From: an uncultured Roseobacter sp. | Lineage (GTDB): Bacteria; Pseudomonadota; Alphaproteobacteria; Rhodobacterales; Rhodobacteraceae | Length of the DNA stretch: 64,000 bases | Reading direction: 5' to 3' | Assembly (NCBI RefSeq): GCF_947491795.1 | Contig: NZ_CANLKW010000004.1 | Span: forward strand, 1-64,000 | Shown: in pieces, positions 1 through 8,264 of the stretch | Layout of the letters: every line of letters starts with the position of its first letter | How positions within the stretch are numbered: the stretch's first letter is position 1 | The notes under the pieces: model-generated | The model's database searches: none | What the model was told of the DNA's origin: nothing | What the model saw: the letters and a program-made list of their open reading frames with translations, nothing else | Position numbers and translations under genes: made by a program

Positions 1-13
1 ACCTCATCAGGCC

Positions 14-1188
14 CTAAACATGCGCCCGCCAGTTCCAGAAACCTTGCTGAAAAGTGGCCCATAGAAATGGGGCTGGATACGGAATAACACTTTCAATTCT
101 TGGCATTTGCATTAAGTCAGGGTGCCATTCACTCAGTTCGTCGTTCAGTTGTTCCCGAAAGCCGACCAGAGCTTTACTGAAATGCCTTTCAGTGAGAGCG
201 CTGAACTCATAGGCCGTCAACTCAGTTGAAACGGTTTCATAGTAGTTTAGAAACCTGCGTTCAGTATGAAGGTCCGGATTGCGAATTACGGTGAGGTGGG
301 AAGCATCCCGTTCGACCATAATGTCTCCCTTAGAGAACACTTCACCATTTTGCGTTATGCCACTTGTCTGGGTCTTACATATGGCCGGAAAGTAAGCGCT
401 GTTCGCTCTGATTTGGTCAAAAGTACCCGATCCGATCCATTTACTTACGTTTGCTGTACTTTCGATACGTTCTCTTGATTGGATTCCAAATATGGGCTCA
501 AAGTTCGCCGGATCAACGGACAGCAAGTTGCAGATTTTCTGGTATGCAATTGAGATATCAGCGGCTGCATCCTGTTCATAGATTAGCACCAGCAGGTTTC
601 CCCGCTCTTCTGGGCCAGAGTATGTTTCCTTCAGCATCTTCAGCATCTTCAGCATCTTCAGCTGTTCCAGAAATGTGTCCAACGCTCCAACACTCAGCTT
701 TTCATCGAGATAACTCGCAAAAGTACTGTTTAACGGTGCCATGGAACGAAAACCGTCAACGTTTCTGACCCAGTACAAGTAGTGAGACCGATGCCATGCG
801 AGCGGATGTCGGATGCAAGTGCTGAAAAAAACTCGGTTCCGGGTGATCAGTCCTGGAAATTTCGCGAGAGACTCTTTTTGTAAGCCCAGCGCATCATGTA
901 TACGGCGGAGAAATCCGCTGCAATACGTTCCTGTTTGTAATGTGGGAAGTGAGCTGACCAGAACGACTTGGCGCCTTTTTCATAGTTATCATCGGTTGAG
1001 AAAAAGTTTGGTTCTTTTCTATGTGCTGCGCAGATGTCCCGATGTCGTTCGAGGATGTAGTCGATCGTTGTACTTCCGGTTTTTGGAGCGCAACGAAAAT
1101 AGTTGGGTGAAGTCAGCCTCTTGGTTTCGGGAGAAAATTTCTTAGCATCGGAAACGCAAATCCCATAGTGAGTGCGCGAACTGCCGGC
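14..1188 (-). pseudogene. Sulfotransferase, frameshifted (pseudogene or sequencing error)
   Basis: Two overlapping reading frames on the minus strand together spell one sulfotransferase. The upstream frame (stop-free from about 1188 down to 850) carries a PAPS-loop motif, APKTGSTTID, near 1087-1060, then KEPNFFS and a W/F-rich stretch. The downstream frame (979 down to 14) continues with CIRHPLAWHRSHY, the usual 3'-phosphate-binding R/S region, and the C-terminal helices. The frames would join if one A were added to the A5 run at 875-879. No ATG, GTG or TTG lies upstream of the PAPS loop in its frame, so the true 5' end is unknown. The product would transfer sulfate from PAPS to a sugar or lipid, which fits the two glycosyltransferase genes that follow. 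Confidence in the family is good; whether it is decayed or mis-sequenced is open. Confidence 0.7.
631..660. repeat. 9-bp tandem repeat, about 3.3 copies
   Basis: The unit tcagcatct is repeated three times from 631 to 657 and starts a fourth copy. It lies inside the sulfotransferase reading frame, where it encodes KML-KML-KML. Because the unit is a multiple of three, changes in copy number would not break the frame. Confidence 0.85.
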
Positions 1189-1382
1189 TCACAGACAGAT
1201 CGAACAACAGCCGCAGGTTCATTCGTGTCGGCCACAATGCCGGACGTTTTTCAAGTGGCAATCTGAAACCTTGGGCGAATCTATAGTGCCTGTCGGTATT
1301 GACACAAGTTTGGGTAGAACGTACGCGGACTGCGTGCACGGTAACGCACATCGCAAAAAGCTATTTTCAGAAAGCGCCCGCA

Positions 1383-3656
1383 ATGGAAGACTCCTCACCG
1401 CTTGTATCTGTGGTCATCCCCGCTCACAACGAGGACAAGACGCTGGCCCGCGCTGTGGAATCTGTCATCTACCAAAAAACAACCTTCCCTACGGAAATAA
1501 TCATCGTCGATGATGGATCGCATGATGATACGCTGAAAATAGCCAAGAGCTTTGCCGAAAGCTGTGACAATGTTGTGGTTGTTTCCAACAAGGTTTGCGT
1601 TGGAAAAGGGCAGTCAGTGCTGACCGCCTACAACCGTGCGCGCGGAAAATATATCCATGTACTCGATGGGGACGACTACTTCACGAACTGGGATAAGCTA
1701 CAGTACCAGGCAGAGTTTCTTGAGAAAAATGACGACTATTTTGGCGTCGGGCATAATACGCTGTGCGTGTCATCAGATGGCTCTGCTTATGCGATTCCGA
1801 AAGTATCTCAGGACACAGTATTCAACTACCTCGAATGCTGTGCACTCGAATTTTACTGTCATACGTCGAGTTGCCTGTTTCGCCGCATAGAAAGCGGTCT
1901 GCCTGAATTCTTTTCCCTGGATACAATGCGGGGAGACACCGCCTTCTTCTTCTTCCATGCGTACAATTGGAAAATGCCATTTTACGTCATGAGCAAGGTC
2001 ATGAGTGTTTATGTGATCCACGGAAACGGTATCTGGTCCGGTCTGGATGAGCAGAGCAAAGCTGACCTTAACAACAACATCCTGCAAGATCTCCAAAAGT
2101 ATGTCGTGCGTGACGAAACATGTGTCGAATTCACCTTGCTGGAAAAAAAGCGAGTCAAACAACAACAGTTCTATGCACGCGCGGCAGGAAAACCCCCGCA
2201 ACTTCCGGATCGTGGAACACTCGGGAAACTTATTGAAACCTGTGGAAAATCAGCGGCTGGGGTTTTCCACCCAAGTGTGAAAGACTACGCATTCCGCGGC
2301 ATGTACTCCCTGCCGTTGGTGGACAGCATGGTTGAGACGATTGGATGTGTGGTCTCAGCAAAACGGGCTGTCAGAATCGCCGATCGGAAATACAACGCAA
2401 AGAGAGCGGTAATCCTGGTGTCCGGTTTTGTGCCCGGAGGAGGCGGTGTTTTCAGAGAAGTTTCAGAAATCATTGACGCCCTTACAGTCCGTGGTTTTGA
2501 AGTGGCGATTGTGTCAACGGGCAAGATCGAAACCTCCGTAAGTGTTATTGATGAGTATTTCAGTCATCCGTCGGTTCGGTACGTTAGCGCGGATACTTCC
2601 CTCCCTCCCCTGGCGGTCATTGAGTTTTTACAGGAAGAACTGTTGTCCGAGGCTGCCGATCGGATTTACCCGTTTCTGACCCACCACGACGTCATTGGTT
2701 TCGCGGCACTTCAAAAGGGTTTTGCTCGGCAGGTGGTTTTTGATTTTGTTTATGATCATGGTCTGTCACTGGGTGTCCACAACAGTGTAATCGACACTGT
2801 TGTCGTCAAAAATAACAGTCAGGCGACTGCTCTTGCGCCGACCGTTCGGCGTGAAAAACTGGGCTTGCTCGCACCGTTTTTTACAGATCGCAGTCCGATC
2901 GAAAAGTATGAACCTCGAAGGAACAAGCGTTTCACAACCGCTTCTGCTGCGGCCAGAGCTTACAAAGTCGACAGTGACTACCAATACTCCTACTACGAAA
3001 TGATCGTTCGGATTATGAAGGAGCTCGACGCTCATCACTTGCACTATGGGCCCTTGCCGGATGCCGCAATCGCTGACATCGAAAACCGGATGAAGCAAGC
3101 CGGGATCGGAGCGGATCAGTTCACACATATTCCGTGGGCAGATAACTTTGGAGAAAGTCTCCTGCAGCAGGGCGTCGATATTTTTATCGCACCGTTCCCT
3201 GTATGCTCTGCTCGAATTGGCGTTGAAGTCATGTCTTGCGGTATTCCGAGTATCAATCATCGAGCCGGCAAACCCAGTTTGCCTGAGGCCGGTGATTTTG
3301 TAGATCCAAGTCAGCCGAGTTGGTACAAACCGGCTGATTTTGTAAAAGTGCTCAAATCGCTGGACAAGGCGTCTCTGGGAGCACTGTCAAGTGCTGCACG
3401 TAATTTCTTTGTTGAAAACAATGCTTCAAACGTTTCGTTGGAAAGATTTTGTGCCGGTGATTTCGGCGTGCCAGATTTGGTTCCACAGCAACCGTATCGT
3501 CTTTCGGATCTGACCAGGGCTCCGTTCAGCCAACTGGAGAGTTTGGACGTGTTTAGCTCAGGATCGAATTCTAAAAGTAAGTTCTGGCACAAAGGCCCAC
3601 TGAGGAGGAAAATACGAAGTAAGTTTCACAGGCTTAAGAAGAGCAGGGGTTTCTAA
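1383..3656 (+). CDS. Two-domain glycosyltransferase (GT2 plus GT-B type)
   Basis: The protein has 757 residues. Residues about 7-240 are a GT2 (GT-A fold) domain: VSVVIPAHNE at the start, IIIVDDGS, and the DxD-type HVLDGDDYF. From about residue 365 a second domain begins with VILVSGFVPGGGGVFREV, a glycine-rich GT4/GT1-like start, and ends with a GVEVMSCGIPSI motif typical of the nucleotide-sugar site of GT4 enzymes. It probably adds sugars to a surface glycan in the cytoplasm. I chose the ATG at 1383, just before the GT2 core; an earlier TTG at 1299 would add 28 residues that look non-conserved. AT-richer than the rest of the window, like its neighbours. Acceptor and sugar cannot be told. Confidence 0.8.
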   Translation: MEDSSPLVSVVIPAHNEDKTLARAVESVIYQKTTFPTEIIIVDDGSHDDTLKIAKSFAESCDNVVVVSNKVCVGKGQSVLTAYNRARGKYIHVLDGDDYFTNWDKLQYQAEFLEKNDDYFGVGHNTLCVSSDGSAYAIPKVSQDTVFNYLECCALEFYCHTSSCLFRRIESGLPEFFSLDTMRGDTAFFFFHAYNWKMPFYVMSKVMSVYVIHGNGIWSGLDEQSKADLNNNILQDLQKYVVRDETCVEFTLLEKKRVKQQQFYARAAGKPPQLPDRGTLGKLIETCGKSAAGVFHPSVKDYAFRGMYSLPLVDSMVETIGCVVSAKRAVRIADRKYNAKRAVILVSGFVPGGGGVFREVSEIIDALTVRGFEVAIVSTGKIETSVSVIDEYFSHPSVRYVSADTSLPPLAVIEFLQEELLSEAADRIYPFLTHHDVIGFAALQKGFARQVVFDFVYDHGLSLGVHNSVIDTVVVKNNSQATALAPTVRREKLGLLAPFFTDRSPIEKYEPRRNKRFTTASAAARAYKVDSDYQYSYYEMIVRIMKELDAHHLHYGPLPDAAIADIENRMKQAGIGADQFTHIPWADNFGESLLQQGVDIFIAPFPVCSARIGVEVMSCGIPSINHRAGKPSLPEAGDFVDPSQPSWYKPADFVKVLKSLDKASLGALSSAARNFFVENNASNVSLERFCAGDFGVPDLVPQQPYRLSDLTRAPFSQLESLDVFSSGSNSKSKFWHKGPLRRKIRSKFHRLKKSRGF

Positions 3657-3844
3657 AGGCAATTGTCCAACAGCTCCGGTCGCAGACCCTTTCGGCACAG
3701 GGCCTGGAACCTTCTGATAGTATTGCATCTATGAGAAGATTCATAAATGTCGTTCGATGTAAATGGGCGCGTTTCTCGGCCCCAAAGCAGCGTTTCCAGA
3801 TTTAGGATGATTGGTCGTATTGTTCTGCCACGGACGATATCCTG

Positions 3845-4897
3845 GTGGACCGCGATACCGTTGGCCTATTCATTCGCTCTCTCCATGCCGTTTCAGATGA
3901 GGACGAGGCGTGGAGCCGTTTGCAGAGCAATCCTCGTCCCTACATCGCGGAGTTCCAGGACGCCAGGGTAATACGCGGCAGTCGGATCGTTGTGACCAAG
4001 GATGGGATGGCGTGCAGTGACGAGTTAGTGTTCGGTCAGCGCCACTTTCGCAGCCCGCCAAAAGACAAGTCGATGTCCATCAACAAAAGGGGTCTGCTGG
4101 AAGTTGACCCGTTGGAGTATGCCGAACAGTGGATTCCAGCTGGTGTGCACCTGACTTGTGAATATCAGCATAACTATTTTCACTGGATCTCCGAGATACT
4201 GGCGCGGCTTTATCTGTTCGAGAGAATGACTGATGATAAATCGGTCCCTCTTTTGATTACAGATGGGTTACATCCAAACCTTTACGCGCTTTTGGATCTC
4301 GTACGCGCTTCCGAAAGGCCGGTCATTCGCATGACAGATGGGGTTTGTTACAGAGTTGGCAGGCTGACCTACCCTTCCGATGTAAGTCGCAATGTGGAAA
4401 GTGAAAAATGTATCCCTTCACACGCCTCCATGTTTGTTCCAGCCGGTTTGATCAAGGCGATGGTGTCCGAACTTGAGGCGCGGGTACCAAAGTCGGGTCG
4501 CGAGTTCCCGAAAAAGCTGTATCTTGTGCGGAACAGGAGCTGGAGAATTCCTGTCAATCAGGAAGACGTAGCGAGTCTGTTAGCTAGACACGAATTTACT
4601 CAGATTGATCTCGCCACTGTAAGTGCTTTGGACCAGATAGAGATGTTTTCTTCTGCTGAACAAATTGTTGCGCCGTCCGGTGCAACCTGCTCGAATATCC
4701 TCTGGATGCGAGGTGGAACACACGCGATTGTTCTTACCTCCGATCATCCGTTTTTTGTGTGCCCCTATTGGGATGCTTTTGCACGGTCGTCAGCTGTAAA
4801 TCTGTCTTATCTGATCAGCCCACGTATGGGTTATAGAGATACCGCTCATGATGACTTTGAAGTGGATCTGTCGGCCTTGGAGGCTGCGATTTTATGA
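3845..4897 (+). CDS. GT61 (DUF563) family glycosyltransferase
   Basis: The 350-residue protein resembles GT61/DUF563 capsular-polysaccharide transferases: an N-terminal AEFQDARVIRGSRIVV segment, a YQHNYFHWISEILARLYL helix, KKLYLVRNRSWRIP, and the C-terminal IVAPSGATCSNILWM motif. It likely transfers a pentose or hexose to a surface glycan. The start is a GTG at 3845; an in-frame TAG at 3803 limits extension. An ATG at 3747 opens a different frame and could point to another small frameshift, but the conserved family start is already present. It follows the two-domain glycosyltransferase on the same strand after about 190 bp. Confidence 0.75.
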   Translation: MDRDTVGLFIRSLHAVSDEDEAWSRLQSNPRPYIAEFQDARVIRGSRIVVTKDGMACSDELVFGQRHFRSPPKDKSMSINKRGLLEVDPLEYAEQWIPAGVHLTCEYQHNYFHWISEILARLYLFERMTDDKSVPLLITDGLHPNLYALLDLVRASERPVIRMTDGVCYRVGRLTYPSDVSRNVESEKCIPSHASMFVPAGLIKAMVSELEARVPKSGREFPKKLYLVRNRSWRIPVNQEDVASLLARHEFTQIDLATVSALDQIEMFSSAEQIVAPSGATCSNILWMRGGTHAIVLTSDHPFFVCPYWDAFARSSAVNLSYLISPRMGYRDTAHDDFEVDLSALEAAIL

Positions 4898-5155
4898 AAT
4901 ATCCCAATCGCAAAAAATGGCGGGTAACGACAGATTTTTCAAACAGCAAACAGAACATGGTTCGCAGTGCTTCGGGAGTAGTTTGATATGTCTTGTGGGC
5001 ACCCAGCCCACTGAAATTCCCGAGGTTTCGGGTCGAGCTCTTTCGCTTAGAAGCCACCTCAGTTTCGGATGCGAGGACTGAAGCAAACCGAAAAATCTCA
5101 GGTGGTGCTTGACTTTGCCCGGCGCAATTCGTGTCACCAAGTTGAAAATGGTGTC

Positions 5156-5857
5156 TCAGTAATTGTTTTTGGTTGAGCTGGCATCGCCCAGAAAACGCTC
5201 TGCCGTCTGTGCCGCATCGGCGATATGCGTCTCGACCGCCATCCGGGCGCTCTCGCGGTCTCCGCTGAGAATCGCCGCGTGAATGGCACGCATATGACTG
5301 ATCCCCGGCTTCTGTCTGTCTGTTGCGGGAATGGTCATTGCGCGCAGGCGACTGATACGACCGTTCAGTCGTTGTACAATTTCCCATGCGACTGTGTGGC
5401 CTGCCTGCTGGAAAATCAGTTCGTAAAAGGCTGAGGTCTCCCGAAGGAGCCTGGAACGGGCCGTATCGCCCAGTGCTGCTTCCAGGCGCTCCAGGGCGCG
5501 GGTAAGTTTTTTGGCAAAATCGGGTGTTATTTTTTCTGCAGCTTTTGCTGCGGCCGAGCCTTCCAGCTGTCTGCGCACATCATAAATCTGCCGGGCCTGG
5601 TTCCAGTTGAGCGTCGCGACAACAGGGCCTCGGTTGGCGATAATCTCGACAAGGCCCTCGGCCTCCAGATAGCGGATCGTTTCACGCACAACTGTCCGGC
5701 TGACACCAAGCTGATCACACAAGGGACGCTCTACCAGCCGTTCTCCCGGTGCGAAATGCCCGTCAATGATCGCTTCACGCATGCGCGTCTGGACGAGATC
5801 CCGCAGCGTCTGCGGCGCCTGTTCGATTTTCTGCAACAACTGCTTTGGTTCGGACAT
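5156..5857 (-). CDS. GntR/FadR-type (FCD) transcriptional regulator
   Basis: The 233-residue protein has a winged helix at residues about 10-75 (APGERLVERPLCDQLGVSRTVVRETIRYLEAEGLV) and an all-helical FCD ligand domain (DVRRQLEGSAAAKAAEKI, and HMRAIHAAILSGD with later H for a metal site). The ATG at 5857 is preferred over a TTG at 5872 because an AGGAAG Shine-Dalgarno lies four bases upstream of it. It is divergent from the monooxygenase operon that starts at 5960. A perfect palindrome lies in the gap, so it probably represses both transcripts and senses a pathway acid or intermediate. The ligand is unknown. Confidence 0.88.
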   Translation of the reverse strand: MSEPKQLLQKIEQAPQTLRDLVQTRMREAIIDGHFAPGERLVERPLCDQLGVSRTVVRETIRYLEAEGLVEIIANRGPVVATLNWNQARQIYDVRRQLEGSAAAKAAEKITPDFAKKLTRALERLEAALGDTARSRLLRETSAFYELIFQQAGHTVAWEIVQRLNGRISRLRAMTIPATDRQKPGISHMRAIHAAILSGDRESARMAVETHIADAAQTAERFLGDASSTKNNY

Positions 5858-5897
5858 GTGGCTTCCTAGCAATAGAGGCAGGTCTCAACAACTGATA

Positions 5898-5927
5898 TTG
5901 ACATATGGTATTATGGTATACCATAAA
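5898..5927 (+). promoter_or_regulatory. Promoter with embedded 16-bp operator
   Basis: A TTGACA -35 box (5898-5903) and a CATAAA -10-like box (5922-5927, 18-bp spacer) flank and overlap the perfect palindrome TTATGGTATACCATAA at 5911-5926. The core TGGTATACCA fits the TGGTnnnACCA form known for FadR-subfamily GntR regulators. A bound repressor would cover the -10 region. Confidence 0.7.
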
Positions 5928-5959
5928 ATACTCAGGTACACCCCACATGAAAGACACCC

Positions 5960-6562
5960 ATGGCCGCCGAGATCCGAAAGACACTTCTTCATGTCGAGAC
6001 AACCTTCATCGAAGGAGGAAAGTCCGCGCCACAGCCGCTGAAACTGATCGCGGCAATGGCGGTGATCCGCAACCCCTGGGCGGGCCAGGGCTTTGTTGAA
6101 GATCTGGCACCTGCAATACGTGACTGCGCCCCTGGCCTTGGCGCGCTTCTCACGGAGATGGTGCTGGATGCCGCGGGCGGGGGGGACGTTGTCGAAGGGT
6201 ATGGAAAATCTGCGATCGTTGGACTGGACGGCGAAGTGGAACATGCATCCGCCCTGATCCACACGCTGCACTTTGGCAATCACTACAGAAATGCGGTTGG
6301 TGCAAAGTCCTACCTGTCTTTTTGCAATACGCGTGGTCCGGCAAATGCGCCGCTTATGATCCCGCTGATGGACAAACACGATGGGGGACGACGCTCGCAT
6401 TATCTGACCATTCAAACCTCAGTCGCTGATGCACCGGCCGCAAATGAAATCCTGATTGCCCTGGGTGCTTCGATTGGCGGGCGGCCCCACCACCGTATCG
6501 GTGATCGCTATCAGGACCTGAAAGAACTTGGCCATGACGCTGACAACCCTGCAGCTGTCTGA
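5960..6562 (+). CDS. Amino acid synthesis (AA_synth, PF06684) family protein
   Basis: The 200-residue protein has the hallmarks of the AA_synth family: KTLLHVETTFIEGGK at the N terminus, AVIRNPWAGQGFVEDLAP, a GKSAIVGLDGEVEHASALIHTLHFGNHYRNAVGAKSYL block and a C-terminal RIGDRYQDL. The family has a solved fold but no firmly assigned reaction that I know of, and the name is historical. It is the first gene of a tightly packed operon: its end overlaps the next gene by about 29 bp. The context of a two-component flavin monooxygenase and aldehyde dehydrogenase suggests a catabolic role, perhaps hydrolysis or isomerisation of a ring-cleavage product; this is inference. Confidence 0.82.
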   Translation: MAAEIRKTLLHVETTFIEGGKSAPQPLKLIAAMAVIRNPWAGQGFVEDLAPAIRDCAPGLGALLTEMVLDAAGGGDVVEGYGKSAIVGLDGEVEHASALIHTLHFGNHYRNAVGAKSYLSFCNTRGPANAPLMIPLMDKHDGGRRSHYLTIQTSVADAPAANEILIALGASIGGRPHHRIGDRYQDLKELGHDADNPAAV

Positions 6563-7346
6563 GAGCCGTCGCACGGTAGCCCTGCGCCAGGCCGGTGAAG
6601 GAGAACCTTTGCTGCTTATTCACGGTGTCGGCATGCAGTCGTGCGCCTGGGCACCGCAGAAAAAGGCTTTGCAGAAGAACTGGCGCGTGATTGCTGTTGA
6701 TATGCCGGGACATGGTGGCAGTGATCCTTTGCCCGAAGACAGCGATCTGTCGGATTTTGTCCGCTGGTGCCACGACCTGGTGAAAACCCTTGGAGCAGGT
6801 CCGGTCAACCTGGTCGGTCATTCCATGGGGGCGCTGATCGCAGGGGGCTTTGCTGCAGAGCATCCAAAGCTGACGCGCCGTGTTGCTCTGCTCAACGGCG
6901 TTTACCGCAGAAATCCAGAGGCGCGCGCCGCGGTGATATCCCGGGCAGCAGAAATCCGCGCCGGAACCATAGACATGCAAATACCGCTGGACCGCTGGTT
7001 CGGAAATACACCTGCAGAAGTCAGAGCACGCACATGCGTCGCGGCCTGGTTGGGTTCTGTTGAGCCGGGCGGCTATGCGACCGCCTACAGCGCCTTTGCC
7101 AAGGGCGACGCTGTCTATGCTGGTGCATTGTCTGGCATCGACTGTCCGTTTCTGGCGCTCACCGGTGAGGGTGACCCGAATTCTACCCCGGAAATGTCAG
7201 CCCGGATGGCCGCAGTGGTTCAGGACGGCCAGTGCGCCGTTATTCCCGGACACCGGCACATGATCAATCTGACTGCTCCCGACGCTGTGAACGAGTATCT
7301 CGTTGAATGGCTCAACCGACCTCTTCGCCAAAAGGAAATGCAATGA
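6534..7346 (+). CDS. Alpha/beta hydrolase
   Basis: The 270-residue protein has the alpha/beta-hydrolase core: LLLIHGVGMQSCAW oxyanion region, the nucleophile elbow GHSMG with Ser97, a later acidic residue in LTGEGDP, and a C-terminal PGHRHMINL supplying the histidine. The start ATG at 6534 lies inside the previous gene, so translation is probably coupled; a TTG two codons earlier is possible. Its stop overlaps the next start as ATGA. In the analogous Rut pyrimidine pathway, RutD is also an alpha/beta hydrolase beside a flavin monooxygenase pair, but the substrate here is unknown. Confidence 0.87.
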   Translation: MTLTTLQLSESRRTVALRQAGEGEPLLLIHGVGMQSCAWAPQKKALQKNWRVIAVDMPGHGGSDPLPEDSDLSDFVRWCHDLVKTLGAGPVNLVGHSMGALIAGGFAAEHPKLTRRVALLNGVYRRNPEARAAVISRAAEIRAGTIDMQIPLDRWFGNTPAEVRARTCVAAWLGSVEPGGYATAYSAFAKGDAVYAGALSGIDCPFLALTGEGDPNSTPEMSARMAAVVQDGQCAVIPGHRHMINLTAPDAVNEYLVEWLNRPLRQKEMQ

Positions 7347-8260
7347 CCGCCCTTGATCCGCGCGCCCTGCGCAATGCTTTCGGGACGTTTATGACCGGGG
7401 TCACGGTGGTCACCTCTCAGGATGCATCGGGTGTGCCATTGGGGTTCACGGCCAACTCATTCACGTCGGTTTCTCTCGATCCGCCGCTCGTTCTGGTTTG
7501 CCTGGCTAAGACATCCGGGAATTACGCGGCATTGGTGAATGCGTCCGGCTTTGGGGTCAACGTTCTCTCAGAAGGCCAGTCCGACATCTCCAACACATTT
7601 GCACGCCCGTCCGATGACCGGTTTACAGCGGTGACATGGCGCAAAGGGCCCGTTGGTTCGCCTGTTCTCGATGATGTGTCCGCCTGGTTTGACTGCTCAT
7701 TGAGGCAGACGGTGGATGCGGGCGATCACGTTATTCTGATCGGGGAAGTCGGGGGCTTTGACAGCACTACAACGCCCGGGCTGGGGTATGTGCGCGGCAC
7801 CTACGTCACCCCGTCGACAGAGGCAGAAATGCTCCGGAATGCTGCGGGGCTTGTCGTCTCGGCGCTGATCGTCAGAGACGGTACGGTATTGCTGGTCGAC
7901 AGCGGTGCGGGCGGCGTGGGACTGCCAGAATGTGCAGTCACCAAAGACGGCGCATCTGCCGCAGTGCGCCGCCTGATAGCTGCAACAGGGGTCCCGGCTG
8001 ATCCCGGATTTGTTTATTCCGTATTCGAAGACACGGAGCGCGGGCGCCAGCATATATCCTTTCTGTGCCAGGCCGCAGAGGGAGAGCCTCAGAGAGGCGC
8101 GTTTGTCCCGCTGAAACCGGGTGTTCTGGATGACGTAACCGATCCGGCCATTCTGACAATGCTTGAACGTCTGGCGCGGGAATCTGAACTGGGTCAGTTC
8201 GGAATTTACTATGGAAACCAGAACAGCGGCGAAGTTCGCCCGGTTGAGCAGGGAAGGTAG
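7343..8260 (+). CDS. Flavin reductase with degenerate Nudix-like C-terminal domain
   Basis: Residues 1-160 of 305 form a flavin-reductase-like FMN/FAD-binding domain (RNAFGTFMTGVTVVTS, GFTANSFTSVSLDPPLVLVCL, GFGVNVLS). Residues about 170-270 look Nudix-like (VSALIVRDGTVLLVDS, then RRLIAATGV where a Nudix box would have REuxEExGu). The metal-binding glutamates are replaced by alanines, so hydrolysis is unlikely and a binding role is more plausible. The enzyme probably supplies reduced flavin to the luciferase-like oxygenase encoded four bases downstream. The start ATG at 7343 overlaps the previous stop. Confidence 0.85.
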   Translation: MTALDPRALRNAFGTFMTGVTVVTSQDASGVPLGFTANSFTSVSLDPPLVLVCLAKTSGNYAALVNASGFGVNVLSEGQSDISNTFARPSDDRFTAVTWRKGPVGSPVLDDVSAWFDCSLRQTVDAGDHVILIGEVGGFDSTTTPGLGYVRGTYVTPSTEAEMLRNAAGLVVSALIVRDGTVLLVDSGAGGVGLPECAVTKDGASAAVRRLIAATGVPADPGFVYSVFEDTERGRQHISFLCQAAEGEPQRGAFVPLKPGVLDDVTDPAILTMLERLARESELGQFGIYYGNQNSGEVRPVEQGR

Positions 8261-8264
8261 GCAG

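Noticed and set aside
872..882. Programmed -1 frameshift in the sulfotransferase at the A5G run
   Set aside because: The heptamer is C-AAA-AAG, not a true X-XXY-YYZ slippery site, no stimulating stem-loop is evident, and the start codon is also missing, so mutation or sequencing error is simpler.
4898..5155. Possible transposase remnant on the minus strand between the GT61 and GntR genes
   Set aside because: The translated frames have no DDE or other transposase motif, and no inverted or target-site repeats are visible.
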